Counted from the stretch's first letter, positions 11,412 through 24,247 are shown. The stretch is DNA of 64,000 nucleotides from Phaeosaccion multiseriatum (GCA_965112735.1 OZ218953.1:1674001-1738000); one strand, 5' to 3'. Notes: generated from the letters alone by a model not told the origin. Numbers and translations are program-made.

Positions 11412-12748
11412 ATGCCAGACCTGATGAGCATGCCAGCGCTTGTGTGCGACAACGGCACTGGGTTCGTCAAGGTGGGCTACGCAGGGGAGAACTTTCCAAG
11501 AAGCATATTTCCAAGGTTAGTACTTTTCTTCAGTGTCTCTCAGCAGTTCGGCTGGCCCGACCCATTTCATTGATGGCTCGCCTTCGGCGCAGTCCAGCAA
11601 GAGAAAAGGGGGGGGGCAAAAGCATTCTCAAAGCAAAGCGAACCGGACTTCCTCCCCCACATCTCTTATCGTGCCCCCCCACCCCACCCCTGTCCACTCA
11701 GTATCGTGGGCCGCCCTGTGCTGCGGGCCGAGGAAGTTCTGCAACAAGACATAGCGCTGAAGGATGTCATGTGTGGGGATGAGGCCGCGGCAGTGGCACA
11801 GAGCCTGGAGCTGTCCCACCCTGTGGACAACGGCATCATCAAAAATTGGGAAGACATGGAACATCTGTGGAAGTATACCTTCACGGACAAGCTCAAAATT
11901 GACCCTTCAGAGCACAAGGTTGGTTGGTTGGTTGAGTTTCTGCAGAGCAGCAGCAGCTTCAGCGGTAGTAGCGGCAGCAGCAGCTTGGGCTGAGCGTGGT
12001 ATATCGAACCACGTATACTTGGGGTTAGGCCCATGCATGAAAGCGCAGCGGAAGGCAGCTGCTGTAGCAGTAGTAGTAGTGTAGTAGTGCAGTAGTAGTA
12101 GTAGCAGTAGCAGTAGCAGAAGTAGTAGTAGCAGTAGTAGTTTGGTTGAACGTCCTACATCCTCCTGGTCATCTCACCATTCCGTCCCCTGTGCTCTCTT
12201 TCCCGTGCCTTGCCCTTGGTGCTGGCAATTTGATTCTTCCGTATGCGTGGCGGCTGGCTCCTCCCTCACAGATTCTGCTGACAGAGCCTCCGCTGAACCC
12301 CACCAAGAATAGAGAAGTTATGGTCCAAACGATTTTCGAAAAGTTTGGCTTTGGAGCCGCGAATGTGTCGATTCAGGTAAGTATGGCGGCGAGCAGGGGC
12401 TTGTATATCTTATCGTTCCGCCTACCGCCTTGGCTTGTCTGATAAGTCTGCCTCCCTCCCTCCCTCCCTCCCTCCGCTCCACCAACCTGCATCCATGCAG
12501 GCGATGCTCACTCTTTACGCGCAAGGGCTGCTGAGGGGCGTTGTGGTGGACTGCGGCGACGGTGTGAGCCACGTCATTCCCGTGTTTGACGGCTTCGTGC
12601 CAACGGTGAGAGAGGGAGAGAGGTGGGAGATGAGGGCGGGCGGGGTGGGTGGGAGGGAGGGAGGGAGATGCGAGGGAGTCGCCGCATTGCGCACATGAGC
12701 TTTGCAAACGAAGGCTGTGTCCAGAGGGTCGAGGGAGGAGCGCGAAGG

Positions 12749-12785
<37 letters not shown>

Positions 12786-14180
12786 GTGGTGGTGGTGGTG
12801 GGGGAGTGAAGTAAGCGCAGAGACAGTCAAGGGACTCGTCATCATCATCACCATCATCATTATTATCATCACCTTCCTCCTCTCGTTCTTTTCTGTGTGG
12901 CACCCAAAATCCCCAAGGGAAATAAAAATAACCCACAGTGTGACGCCTTCCCCCCATACGCCTCTGTCTGTCTGTCTGTCTGTCTGTCTGTGGGCAGGAG
13001 CTGACTCGGCGGTTAGACGTGGCGGGGCGGCACATCACGCGTTATCTGATCAAGCTCCTCCTCCTCAGGGGCTATGCCTTCAACAGGTGAGTAAGTAGGC
13101 GACCAAGTCCCGTGCCTCCCACCCCCAGGGGGAACAGGAGGGAATCCACAAACGGGGCGCTTAGCACAAGCCCTCTGTCTGTCTATCCCTTCTCATTCCT
13201 GAACTAGCGTCTGTGTTCCGTGGCTTTTCGTCTGGAGGAACCGTTGGCACTTCACCTTACCCCCCCCTCCTCACCCCCCCTTTCGACCTTTGTTCTATTT
13301 TTCCTTGCTGTCCTTTTCTTCCCCGTGAAACAGGTCTGCCGACTTTGAGACGGTTCGGCAGATTAAGGAGAAGCTTTGCTATGTGGCGCACGACATTGAT
13401 CAGGTAGGGGGAGGGGGTGAGTGATCCAACCTGCCGCCTCAGGAACAGGAGACAAGGCAAGGCAAGCCTCCCCTACCTCCGCTCCCCTCCTGGCAGGCCC
13501 TCTGGCCCTCCGCCGACGAGCCAGCCAGCTCTAACGGGTTGTTGCTGTTGTGGTTTTCTGCTCTGCTGTACTCTTCTCTGGTTCCCCTCTCTCCGTCCTC
13601 TCTTCCTGCCCCCCTCCCCTGCCCTGCCCTGCCCTGCGCACCCACAGGAGCGCAAGCTTGCGCAGGAGACGACAGTATTGGAGGAGCCGTACACCCTGCC
13701 CGACGGGCGAGTTATCAAAGTGGGCAGGGAGCGATTCGAGGCCCCTGAGGCTCTCTTCGAACCCTCCCTCGTCGACGTAGAGAAGCCGGGTGAGTGAGCG
13801 GCGAGAGAGACAGGTGCACAGGGCACAGGGTATTATAGCTTCCTGTCTTCGCACCGACGATCATGATATGAGAGTCGATGTTTCGTTTCCGTTTCGTCCC
13901 TGAAGTCCGTTACTGAGCTCTTGTCTGCTGTATCTTCTCTTGTGCCCGCTCCCTCGCTCACTGCAGGCCTAGGAGACATGGTCTACGAGATGATTCAAAG
14001 CGCCTCGATGGACACTCGGCCGGAGTACTACAAACACATTGTGCTGTCCGGAGGCACTTCCATGTACCCGGGCTTCCCCACGAGGATGGAGAAGGAGATC
14101 AAGGCACGCTACCTCAAGGTCAGTAACAAGGCGAAGAGCGGCCGATGATCCGAGGCCGAAGGACCGCAGAGCTTGCTTGC

Positions 14181-14226
<46 letters not shown>

Positions 14227-14829
14227 TCTGTCCAGGGAGAGTGACTCGACTCGACCAACCAACCAACCAACCAACAACCCACAAATCCGCGAAGGAATGA
14301 ACGTAACCTAACCTCGCAACCTCCAAACAAACGAACACAACAACAAAACGCACACAGGGGGTGCTGAAGGGCGACACGGACAGACTGAAGAAGTTCAAGC
14401 TCAACATCGAGGACCCGCCACGCCGGAAGCACATGGTGTTCATGGGAGGCGCTGTGCTCGCAGATATCATGAAGGGCAGGACGGACTTTTGGCTCACCAA
14501 GCAGGAGTGGGACGTGAGTAGTGGAGTTGTGTGTGCGTGTGTGTGTGTGTGTGTGTGCATGTACGCCGCCTACGCATGCAAAGCTCGTACCCCACTCACT
14601 CGCTCATTCACTCCCTCTCTGCGACAGCATGGCGACAAGAGAATAGAAGCTCCCCTCCTTCCATGGCTCTCGCGACTTTACTTCCCCTCTGTGCATCGTC
14701 CCCGCATGTCCCCCTCTGCTGTTCCTCCTGCAAGCATCATCCCCCGCCTCATCTCTGTTTCTCTTCCATCTCTCTCTTCTTTCCACTCCGCAGGAGGAAG
14801 GCACGCGGGCGCTGTCAAAGTTCAGCTAA
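11412..14829 (+). CDS. ARP2: Actin-related protein 2 (Arp2)
   Basis: Ten exons: 11412..11515, 11702..11918, 12272..12376, 12501..12605, 12998..13086, 13334..13403, 13648..13789, 13967..14118, 14358..14513 and 14794..14829, giving 391 residues, the normal Arp2 length. It follows Arp2 closely throughout: [92 protein letters not shown] and [15 protein letters not shown]. The phosphate loops and DNGxG/GDGV motifs of the actin fold are present. Arp2 is the ATP-binding subunit that, with Arp3 and five ARPC subunits, nucleates branched actin filaments. Introns contain GT and GTCT repeats. It is convergent with the HSF gene, 131 bp away. Confidence 0.96.
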
Positions 14830-14960
14830 GGGACTAAAGCGGAGGAGAGACCAAAACAGCCCACCTTCAGAACTGTAGAGCGAGTGATTTATATAATTTA
14901 TACAATCGTGCTTCAAAATCTTTGATGGTGAGTTGGCTGTGCGCCCTACACACTACTTAC

Positions 14961-17900
14961 TTATGCGTCATCCGCTGAAAAAAACGGAGCGAGCGAACTC
15001 CATTCCATGAATGCAGCCGATTCATCCTGCTGCGGCTGCGGCTGCTGCTCAAGCTGACTTACACCACTAGAGAACGGCCCTTGCAAAAAGAATGAAGCTG
15101 CTGCTGCTGCTGGGCGTCCGAAGATCGATGCTTCGCCCTCGACTTTGGTGCCTACCTCCTCCTTCTCCTCCTCCTCCTCCTCCTCCTCCGCAGCACCGCG
15201 CTGCGGCTGTATCACCAACTGCTGCTGCACTGGTGGTTGGTGCCCACGAAGCCTGGGGCTGGCCTGCTGCTGCTGCTCATGACCAGTGCCAGAGCTATGG
15301 CCGTATCTATGCTCTGTATGTTGCTGTTGTTGCCAGTAGCACCCCGCCTGCGGCTGGAGCGAAGAGTCTGACGAACGACGAAGTCGCTTGGGTCCGCTTG
15401 ACTTGTCGCCTGCACCGGCGCCATCATCAGCACCAGCTTCCACATCAGCCGACGATGGGATCGAGGACACGGCGTACCGTTCGTCCACCCCCCCCCCCCC
15501 ACCGCCCTCCCTTGGCGACGTCGCAGGGGGGGGCAACGTTCGTCGTCCTCGGTCGAGTACGCTTCGCTGCATGTGGTACTGCTGCACGGGGCGAGGGCTC
15601 AGTGAGACTTTCATGGTCATGCCCTCCGGTGCTGTGGCGGTCGGGCCCCCCTTCATCAGAGCAGAGGGCCGGACTCCGAGCTGGCTCGTAGTGTGCCGCC
15701 GCGCCTGCTGCTGTTGCATGTGGCCCAGTGGTGGTGCCGCGATGGAACGATTGCCACTCTTGGTGCTGCTGGAGGGGCCTGAGGCGGCGGAGGAGGAGGA
15801 GGGAGGAAGATCCTGTTCCGGAGGGGCGCCGGCAGCAACGCCTATGGGGTGGCGGGACGGGGACGCGGACCCGGGGCGCAGCGGTAGTTTCGACGCCCTC
15901 CGTCGCTGCTGCTGCTGCTGCGGCGGCGGCGGCGGCGGCGGAGGAGGCGGAGGAGGATGAAGAGGAGCGCCGAACGGTGGGGTCACAGCAGCACGATCAG
16001 TTGGTGAAACAGCAGCGGCATACCGCCCGACGTTGCCAGCTCCCGGCTGCCTGGGCTGCGGGGCGTGTGGGCGCGTGCTTGGCCTAAAGAGCCCCCCGAG
16101 CGGGTGAAGCCCGCCGCCGGAACGGGGTGAGGATGACGGCTCCGCGTGAGTGCTGCGAATGAGGCGATGGGGAGGGCGCTTACGCCACTCGCTCTCCCCT
16201 CCTGTCGCATCTACCTCTCCCTTCTCTGCCGCTGCTGCGACTGGGGGTTTGCCGCTCCCCCCTTGCTGCAGCTTCCGCTCCTGCTTCCGCTGCTGCTGGC
16301 CGCGGCGGGGGGTGTCGTTGGAGTCTTGTGCCATGCTTGCTCCCCACTCGTGAAGAACGTCGATGGGGTTCAGGCCGGCGTGAAGGTCGTCGATCGCCTC
16401 CGCCCCTTCAATACGCTGGAAGCTGTTGTTGCGTTTTAATCCCTGCGGCGGTGGCCCATATGACTGCTGCTGCTGATACGGTGCCCTGGGTAAGCCGCTA
16501 CCGCCCCCGCTTCTCAGAGCGTCGAAGCTATTCTGATGGCTTAGGCTCCGCGCTGCTGCTGCTCCTCTGCCTTGGAGAGTGTCGAAACTGCTCCTGCGTG
16601 GGGGAAGGCTCTGCTCCGGTGGTACCGTGGGCTGATACCGGCGTTTCCTACGCCTGCCACCCGCCCTCGATTGCCTCTCGTCTTCCTTCTCCTCTTCCTC
16701 GTCCCCCCCATCTGTCCACTCCTTCTCCTCCTCCTTCTCCTCCTCCTCCTCCTCCTCCTCCTCCTCCTCCTCCCCCTCCTCAGCGGCAAGTCTCGCTGCT
16801 CCACCTCGTCGGGCCGAGCGACCACAGAAGCCAGAGCTACCGAGGCCGGTGATGCTGCGACGAAGCAACACCGGCACGGACGCCATGCTGCTGCTGGCAG
16901 TGCTGCTGTCGCAATCCTCGTCGGGAAAGTCCGTCCAAGCACTGCCGAGCGAAGAAGAAGACGACTGAGAGCGAGTGGTCGCGACGGGGGGCCCTCTCCT
17001 CAGCGAGACGGCCTCGATCTCCCTCACTGCCTTGGCTGCCGCTGCGGCCGCGGCGCTTGCACGGAAAGAGGCGGTACTACCGCCCCAAATTCTGTCTCCA
17101 CTGCTGCTGTTGCCGTTGCTACTGCCGTCACCGCTGCTGCTACTACTACTGTCATTGGTGTTCATCCTCTTGCTCCTCCTCTGCTGTCCTGTCGAGTCTT
17201 GCTCTGGCCGCTCCAACCTGAGGCCTACGCCCAGCGACGCAAACAAGCTACCGCTGCCGCTGCTGCTGCTACTACTGGCGGTGATGCTGTTACCGGAAGT
17301 GCTAAGATGATTGCTGCTGCCCTGGCGGCGAAGGAGCGCAGCATCGGCAGGCTGGCCTGAGGAGGAGCGGGGCATCATCGCGTACTCGCTTTTGTCCATC
17401 CTTGCGGTTCCTCCTTGTCCTCCTCCTCCTTCTTCCACCTGCTCGTCGGTGCCTCCCTTCCTCTTGCACTTTCTGCGGCTGACATATTTCAGTACCTCGC
17501 CAAGGTCATAGCTTGTGCTTTTGCTGCCGGTACTCCTCTCAGAAGAGAGAGGACTGTGTGGGGGGCGGGGCAGGTGTGGTGGGGCGCAGAAGAGCAGCGT
17601 GGGGGGCATGGTCAGGGTGACGCAGAGTCAGGTCACCAGCCACGCAGGTTGGTTATTTTTCTGAAAGCAGGGAAGAAGGTGGGGCAGACACTGAGCGACG
17701 CAAGCAGGCAACAAGGGCTGGGTAGCCCACCCCAGTGCTCCTGCGGCCTGCATTGCTGCGGCCGGCCGAGTGAGGCGCACTACCTGACTAACTGCGGTAA
17801 GGAACCCCAGCCAGGCCAGCTGCCTGCCCTGCTTGTAGTCCCCACCTGGTAGTGCTGCCGCCTCCGCCGTCTTGAAGCTGGCACCGCCGCAAGGCCTCCT

Positions 17901-18721
17901 CGTTGACGAACACGCCTGGACTCGAGGTGCCCTTCCCCTCCGTCTTCTTGAAGCCAAAGTAGTTGAGCTGGCGCAGGAACGAGGTGTACTTGCTGTGGGA
18001 GTAGTACTTGCCCAGCACGTCCGTCTCCATGACCTGAGGTTGGTGCACCCGAATGCAGCCTACGGTAGCAGAGCAGAGCGAGTGAGAAGGGGGTGAAGGA
18101 GGAGGGGTGCGCGAGAAGAACACGCATACGAATGGGGGAGGCAGACAAGCAGCGGCATTGAGATACAGAGGCTGAGGAACTAGAAAGAGGCTCGGAGGGA
18201 TGAGAGAACGACGTGGAGCAGAAAACCACAGCTGTGCAAGCCATGAGCGGCCAGAATGGAGGAAGAGAAAGAGGGGGTGGGGGGGATAATCGTGGGGGGT
18301 AGGACAGAGAGCGAAGTGAACGTCTTCAGAGGACAGTCGATGGGAGAGGGTGGGCCGGAGTGGAGGACGAAGCGCCTGGCATGTTTGCAGTGCGGTGGAT
18401 CCAAACCAGCGGGTTTGAGTGAGGCCTGTGTGGGAGGAGGCAAGCGGATGCGCCCTCCTCTCAGTTGCTCTGCCCCGCCCCGCGTCCTCTCGCTCTCTTC
18501 TACTCTCTCCCTTGCCTCTTCTCTCCCTCGCTCTCAAACACACCTTGCGACTTGTCCCACACCACGATGCTGGTATCTTCTTGCAGCAGGATGGCGTAGA
18601 GTTTACGGAGAAAGGCACACGACTGAGTGGGGCCTTCTTCCTCTTCACTTCTTCGCCTCCTCTTCGCATTCGTAGTCCTCTCCACGTTCCGGCGAGGAGG
18701 ACAAGTCCTACGCTGCTCCAT
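14961..18721 (-). CDS. HSF-type DNA-binding transcription factor with long low-complexity tail
   Basis: Exons 18721..18544, 18059..17846 and 17535..14961 give 988 residues. Residues ~36-150 form a heat-shock-factor DNA-binding domain: [20 protein letters not shown], then the recognition helix block [15 protein letters not shown], then [13 protein letters not shown]. The domain is assembled across two splice junctions, with the intron in the usual HSF place near the start of the helix-turn-helix. The remaining ~840 residues are Ser, Gln, Pro and Glu-rich, with long homopolymers and no clear HR-A/B trimerisation heptads. It should bind nGAAn-type elements in the nucleus; stramenopiles have large HSF families, so a specific stress role cannot be assigned. 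A copy of the CAGTTGGTGATACAG motif encodes QLVIQ here. The start was taken at the first ATG (TTG lies upstream). Confidence 0.85.
15206..15227 (-). repeat. Dispersed CAGTTGGTGATACAG motif copy (coding)
   Basis: On the minus strand it reads CAGCAGCAGTTGGTGATACA followed by GC. Inside the HSF-gene tail it encodes QQQLVIQ. Confidence 0.8.
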
Positions 18722-19338
18722 TGGCCTCAAGTGGAGGATGTGGCCTTGGTTGTGTGAGGCCTGAGGCCTTGCCTTGCTGTGACATGGGTTGGTTTTGGAA
18801 GGTTTGCTTGGTGGGCAGGGGCGAGTGGAAGTGAGTTTTTGCTGAAGGGTAACAAAAAAGGGAAAGAAGTAAAGCGGAAACTTAACTCCGAGTGAAACCC
18901 GAAGATGCGAAACTGCTCACCCGGGGTTAAAGGGTTTCCATCCTTCCTTTTTTTCTTCATCCCCCCCCTTTTTTTTTCTCCGACCATCCTTGACGAATTA
19001 CTGTCACGGATTAGATAATATTGGTTGTGTTTTTGCGCAACGGCGGCCCTCTTAACTCCCAGCGGCACCCAATGTCACGCATAGTTGGCCTTGTTGGATG
19101 TTAGGCCATTTACTTCCACTTAACTTACTTGCTAACTTGCTCCCAGCATGGCTGCTGGGAGCATGCATGACATCATGGCGTGCGTCGGCCGGCCGTGCGG
19201 GCGCCCTTCGCAGATTCTGCGCTTCAGCCGCCCCTCCCCAGGCGCGCATGCTCTCATGCTCTCATCATCAACCCCCTCCACCTGAGCCTCCAATACTTGA
19301 TGGACTCGTCGAGGTAAGGTTGTTTGTTTGTCCATGCA
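18722..19338. other. Intergenic, gene-poor
   Basis: This is the upstream flank of the HSF gene. It contains a perfect-looking hairpin GCTCCCAGCA/TGCTGGGAGC at about 19139-19163. No coding signal is supported. Confidence 0.5.
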
Positions 19339-20458
19339 TTGCTTGGTCTCTGTTTGTCATTCGCCACGGCAACTGCCTGGCGTCTCACGAGCCCCAAGCT
19401 CCCCATTGCTGCACGCCGTCAATTGACCGCTGCCACTTTGTATTGCCTCAGTCCTTGCCAGCAGAGAGAGAAGTGGTGTGGCCGCGTATGCGTTAGTAGC
19501 AGCCGTACAAGACTGGCAACAAGGACTGCCTGAGGCAATACAAAGCGGCAGCGGTCAATTGACGCACGGCGTACAGCAATGGGGAGCTTGGGGCTCGTGA
19601 GACGCCAGTTGCCGTGGCAAGGGGTCGTATGCGAGTACCGATGGTTGTCGGTCTCGAGGATGGATCGGCAGTGGAGGCCGCGTACCCTGGAGAGGCAGTT
19701 CAGCAGGACTTGGCTGCTCTGCTGCGCCTTGTTGGTGGCGGCAACGCACCAGGCGGCCGGTGCCGGCTCTCTCCGCGTCGGAGATGGCGGCGTCGAGATC
19801 TTCGTTGATTTGACGTGCTTGGCTGCGAGTGGTGGGTCTCCTCTCGCCCCCCCGTGCACGCCTAGCGGCCGGTTTTGGCTCTAGGCCGCTAGGCCGCTCG
19901 GCCTTCGGCCGAAATAGGCCTAGGCCGGCGGCCTCCGGCCGCTCTAGGCCGCTCACTTTTCAGCCCTAGGCGGCCTATAGCCAGCGGCATATGGGGCCTA
20001 GGCCGCCGCCTAGGCGGCCTATAAATAGGCCGAGGGCCTACGGCCCTCGCTAGGCCGGGCAATTTTCCAAAATAGGCCTAGGCCGCTAGGCGTGCACGGG
20101 GGCGACTCCTCCGCCGCCTTCTGATGCGACTCACACTCAACGATGCGTAGAGCCGTCTTGATGGTGTTAACTGTCGCCGCAAGTGCGTTAGCCTCGCCGT
20201 GGTAGGGAGCTCCAACTTCGATTGAGGACGCAGAAGTGGATGATCCTAACAAAGGCTCAAAACCTGATGAAGATGTCGGTTCTCCGTCGCTAGATGTAGA
20301 AGAGGTTGTATGCGTCAGTCAGCAGCCGTACAAGATTGGCAAGGACTGAGGCAATACAAAGCGGCAGCGGCCGGTCGATTGACGGCGTGCAGCAATGGGG
20401 AGCTTGGGGCTCGTGAGACGCCAGTGGCCGTGGCGAATCACAAACAGAGAGCAAGCAA
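19339..20458. repeat. Repeat island with ~120-bp inverted repeats (three copies)
   Basis: A ~120-bp unit occurs three times. Copy A (about 19339-19460) is reverse-complemented relative to copy B (about 19510-19622) and copy C (about 20331-20458). Shared text includes GAGGCAATACAAAG, GCAATGGGGAGCTTGGGG and CTCGTGAGACGCCAG. A and B form a hairpin with a ~50-base loop; A and C bound the island as outer inverted repeats. Copies differ by small indels, so they are not recent. A minus-strand open frame (about 20330 to 20106, continuing past the MITE at 19844) looks coding-like but has no recognised family. This looks like a non-autonomous foldback-type transposon or its remnant. Confidence 0.7.
19844..20105. 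mobile_element. MITE-like palindromic element (262 bp)
   Basis: Ends are inverted repeats: left TCGCCCCCCCGTGCACGCC then TAGCGGCC; right GGCCGCTAGGCGTGCACG then GGGGCGA (they differ by two C). CTCCTC directly flanks both sides (19838-19843 and 20106-20111), a candidate 6-bp target duplication; an imperfect 8-bp version is GTCTCCTC/GACTCCTC. The interior is a dense series of GGCCTAGGCC-type palindromes, with base composition unlike its surroundings. It codes for nothing and sits nested in the larger repeat island. Superfamily not assigned. Confidence 0.75.
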
Positions 20459-20892
20459 TGAAGCAGAAGAGGGAAGGGCGACACTCGATAGTGCAACCCT
20501 ACCTCGAGTCCGTAGAATTTGATAAAGCTCGCAGCAGAGGTGGATTTTTTATTTTTGGTTGTGAGCACTAGTTGTGCTCCTAGTCCCCGAGGGGGGAGAG
20601 TGATCTGCTGCAACTTGCATGCAAGTGCAGGCCATGTCACAGTGTGTGGTCGCAGAAGGCGCAACATTATTCTAATGTACGATACTCATACCTGGCTGTC
20701 TAGGGTCATTCGGTTGGTTGTTCACAGTACAGCCCCCCCACCACGCTAGCTCCATCGCTCGGGGAACCCTCCTCCAAGACATTATTAGAGACACAACTCT
20801 AGCGCTGAAGAGAGGACCCTCTGGTGCCATCTTCATGGTGTTGGATAATAGTAACGGCGCCCCCACAGAAAGGATAATGTAAACCAAACCAA
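20459..20892. other. Intergenic upstream of coiled-coil gene
   Basis: No gene is supported. This presumably holds the promoter of the gene starting at 20893. Confidence 0.45.
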
Positions 20893-23491
20893 ATGGCGCT
20901 GACAGCTTCGTTATTTGCAGATCTCACTCCGTCAGAGGTCATCCATGCGGTCGCTCAAACAGCTCTGCGGCTTCGGCAAAGGAGCGAGGACACTGATGAG
21001 GGTGACTCGGAGGCCTCTTCTTCGTGCTGCTCTCGAGACACCTTTTTTGGGGATGATGACCACCACCACCACCGCCAGCAGCAGCAGCAGGATGGGAGTG
21101 GTAGCAGCCCTTACGAGCGCGGTAGGGAGTGTGAGGAGGAGAGGCGTGAGGGCGACAGACGGCCAGCTGGTGCAGCAGAGGAGGTCAGGGAACTCGATCA
21201 CCCGCGGTACAAGGTCAAGCCAAGGCGGCGACAGGGCAAGGCTCGACGAGCGAAAGGGCCCGAGACGAGGAGCAAATCATCCGTAGTAAAGGATAACCCT
21301 TTTCGTGAGGCCCTCAAGGATGTCCGGGAGGGAAGGAGCAGAGGCGAGAGTGACCCTCCGGGAAGGGCCAAGAACGGGAGGGGGCAGACGAGAGGAAATG
21401 ACCAGGCGGGGAGCGGGAGCAGAAGGGGGCAGCCCTCCTCTGGGGCCAACTTCGGAGAGGGCGGCGGCACAGAGAGGTGAGAACCAGCCAGAGGACCGAG
21501 AGGACTGTGTGCATCCGCCCGTGTGTGGAAAAGCGGGGGGGGGGGGTTGGGTCCCGGGCAGCAAGCTACTACGCGATTACTACTGCAGACACATATAGCG
21601 TCCGTCTTACACCCCTTCCTCTGTTCTTTCCTTGGACAGCAGGAAGAGGCACCATGGCAACAGTGACAATCGCAGAGGGGGTCCGGCGACAGAGGGTCTA
21701 CAGGAGACTCAGCTGAAGCTGCAATTGCGCATCAAAATGGGGGAGGCAACGGCTTTGAGGAAGGAGATAGAGAGCTTGAGGAACTGGAAGGATCGACGAA
21801 CCATACAGAGCAGAGAAGTAGAGCTGGTAAGAGAGGAACGGTGCACAGTGTGCAGCCTCACAAAGGGAATGGGGGTGTGGACAGAAGTGAAGACCCTTCA
21901 GGCCGAGGGGGGGCGATGGGACAGGGCGGAGTGGAGCCGAACGAGAGTACACGTGACAGGGCCAGAGACAAAGCAGGATCGAAGTCTCTCCTTCCGTGTG
22001 TGCTCCGTTTCCGTCCCGTCCCCTCTCTCTCTCTTTCTCTCTCCCTTCTCTTTTCTCTCACCCTTTCGCCGCTGCCGCTACTACCGCTGGCTCAGGTGAT
22101 GCGGGAACTGGAGCGGCATTGTGCTAGCCTTGAGGGAAGCCTATCGCAAACGGAGGCCAGAGCAGAGGCCGCGGAAGGGAGGTTTGAGGCCCTGCTGGAG
22201 TGGGGCAGGGAGGAGGAAGCGCGCAAGAGGGCGGCTGAGGTGAGGCGGCATCTTGCTTCCGGTTCCTTAGGGGGTCATTGTCCTTTGCATCGGAGCTGCG
22301 ATTGGTTGATTCGTTTGTGCTTGCCCTTCCCCCCCCCCTGCGCTGCCGTGTTGGTCCTCCGGTGTCTGCAGTTGGCCGCAGAGGAATGCAACCGAGCCAC
22401 AGAGGAGATGACACGGAGACTGGCCTCCACGGAGGAGGAACTGTCGGGTGCGAATAGCTGGATCAAAGTAAGTAAGGGGGGAATGTTTGTATGTTTTTGA
22501 ACGTTGTACTCACAACCACCAGGGCCCTCCGCGGGCTGGGTGTGGGCTTTTCTTCCACTGTCTGCGGAATAAATTTGCTTCTCCCTTGAGTATATGAGCG
22601 ATTGACTGACCGAGGGGTCGCCATCGCTGATGGGTGGGCACGAGACCCGCGCGTGTGCGGCCTCTACTGCTCCGTGCCGAGGCTTCCCTACTGTGCGCCT
22701 CTCGTCGCCACGCTCACCTGCGTACGCACATAAAACACACACACACAAACACACACGCACACGCACACGCACACACGTCTCTCTGAGGGAAGGTGGCCCA
22801 AGAGCAGGCCGAGGAGATGCAACTCGAGTTCAGGGAGCAGGCGTCAAGGTACGGCAGGGGCAGGCAGGCAGGCAGCCTCTGGGGGCGAAGGGGGGGGGGG
22901 GGGGGGCTCATTTAGACCTTGCCTGGCCTTGCCTTGCCTCGCCTCTTCTTTGTGGCTGAATCGGGGGTTGAGGCTCATCTCATCGCCTGCCCTTTATCCT
23001 CTACCCTCAACCCTCTGCCCTCTGCCCTTTCCCCATCTCAAAAGGCGCGAGGCACTGGAGCATCGCGTGAGCTCTCTCGAGGGCGACAAGAGCACAGTAC
23101 AAAGCCTTGCCGACTCGCGAGAGAGGGAGGTAGAGGAGCTGCGTGAGCGTCTGCGAGCGGTCGTGGAGGAGGCGAAGGCCCTCGCCACCGCCAACGTTGG
23201 CCTGCAGAGGCAGGTGAGGAGGAGTCTCAGTTTCAGTTTTATCGATGTTGCGGATCGACATTCGGTTGTGCAAGCAGGAAAGCCTGAAACCTGAAGTATG
23301 CGACACTCCGCCACTCCCCGCCGCTCTGCCGCCCCTCTTTACCAGCACACCTTCCCCCTGCATGTGTACTCGTACACCTATATACCCATGCACCTCTACA
23401 TACACCTCACCTCCCGTCACCTCCCCTCAGCTTCCTGTGTGGCACTCCTGAGTACCCAGGACACTTACCCTTCTGGCCTTTGTCCGCGCGT

Positions 23492-23588
<97 letters not shown>

Positions 23589-24190
23589 TGTATGTGTGTG
23601 TGTATGTGTATGTGTGTATGTGTGTGTGTGTGTGTTGTGGGCGTGGTTGGGTCAAACGCCCCCCCCCCCATTTGGGAGAAGCTGTCCGAAGCCAAGGTTT
23701 CCCTGGGAGAGCACACCCGCCAGTGGGAGTATAGGACCCTCGAAATGGACAGGGTGGAGCAAGACAGGTGCGAGTCGGATGGGGCGGCGGCGGGGGGGGG
23801 GGGGACTTGCTATTGTAAAGGCTACAGTTACGTACATAGTTACGTAGGCAGCGCTGCGATTCGCCTGGCTGGGCTCAACTCGTCTTGCACGCAGCGGCTC
23901 TGACTGACTGACTGACTGACTGACTGAGTAACTAACTGACTGACTGACTGACTGGCCTTTGATCCGCTTTGTCGCGTTGTTGCCTTGGTTGCCGCACAGG
24001 AAGGAGGAGATGTCAGACCTGCTGTACAGACTGGGTACGGCGGAGGCGAGATGGGACAGTGAAAGGTGAGCAAGCAAGGTCCAGATTTGCTCGTCCCTTC
24101 ATAAAAATTAAAGAGGGAGTACTGGGCGATTCATACACTCCCCTCTCATACCTCTTTCTCTCTCCCTCTCTGTCTCTCTCTCTCCCTCTG

Positions 24191-24247
<57 letters not shown>

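Noticed and set aside
16572-17360. 262-codon plus-strand frame opposite the HSF gene
   Set aside because: Antisense translation of Ser/Glu homopolymers; the minus strand has the DNA-binding domain and matching splice phases.
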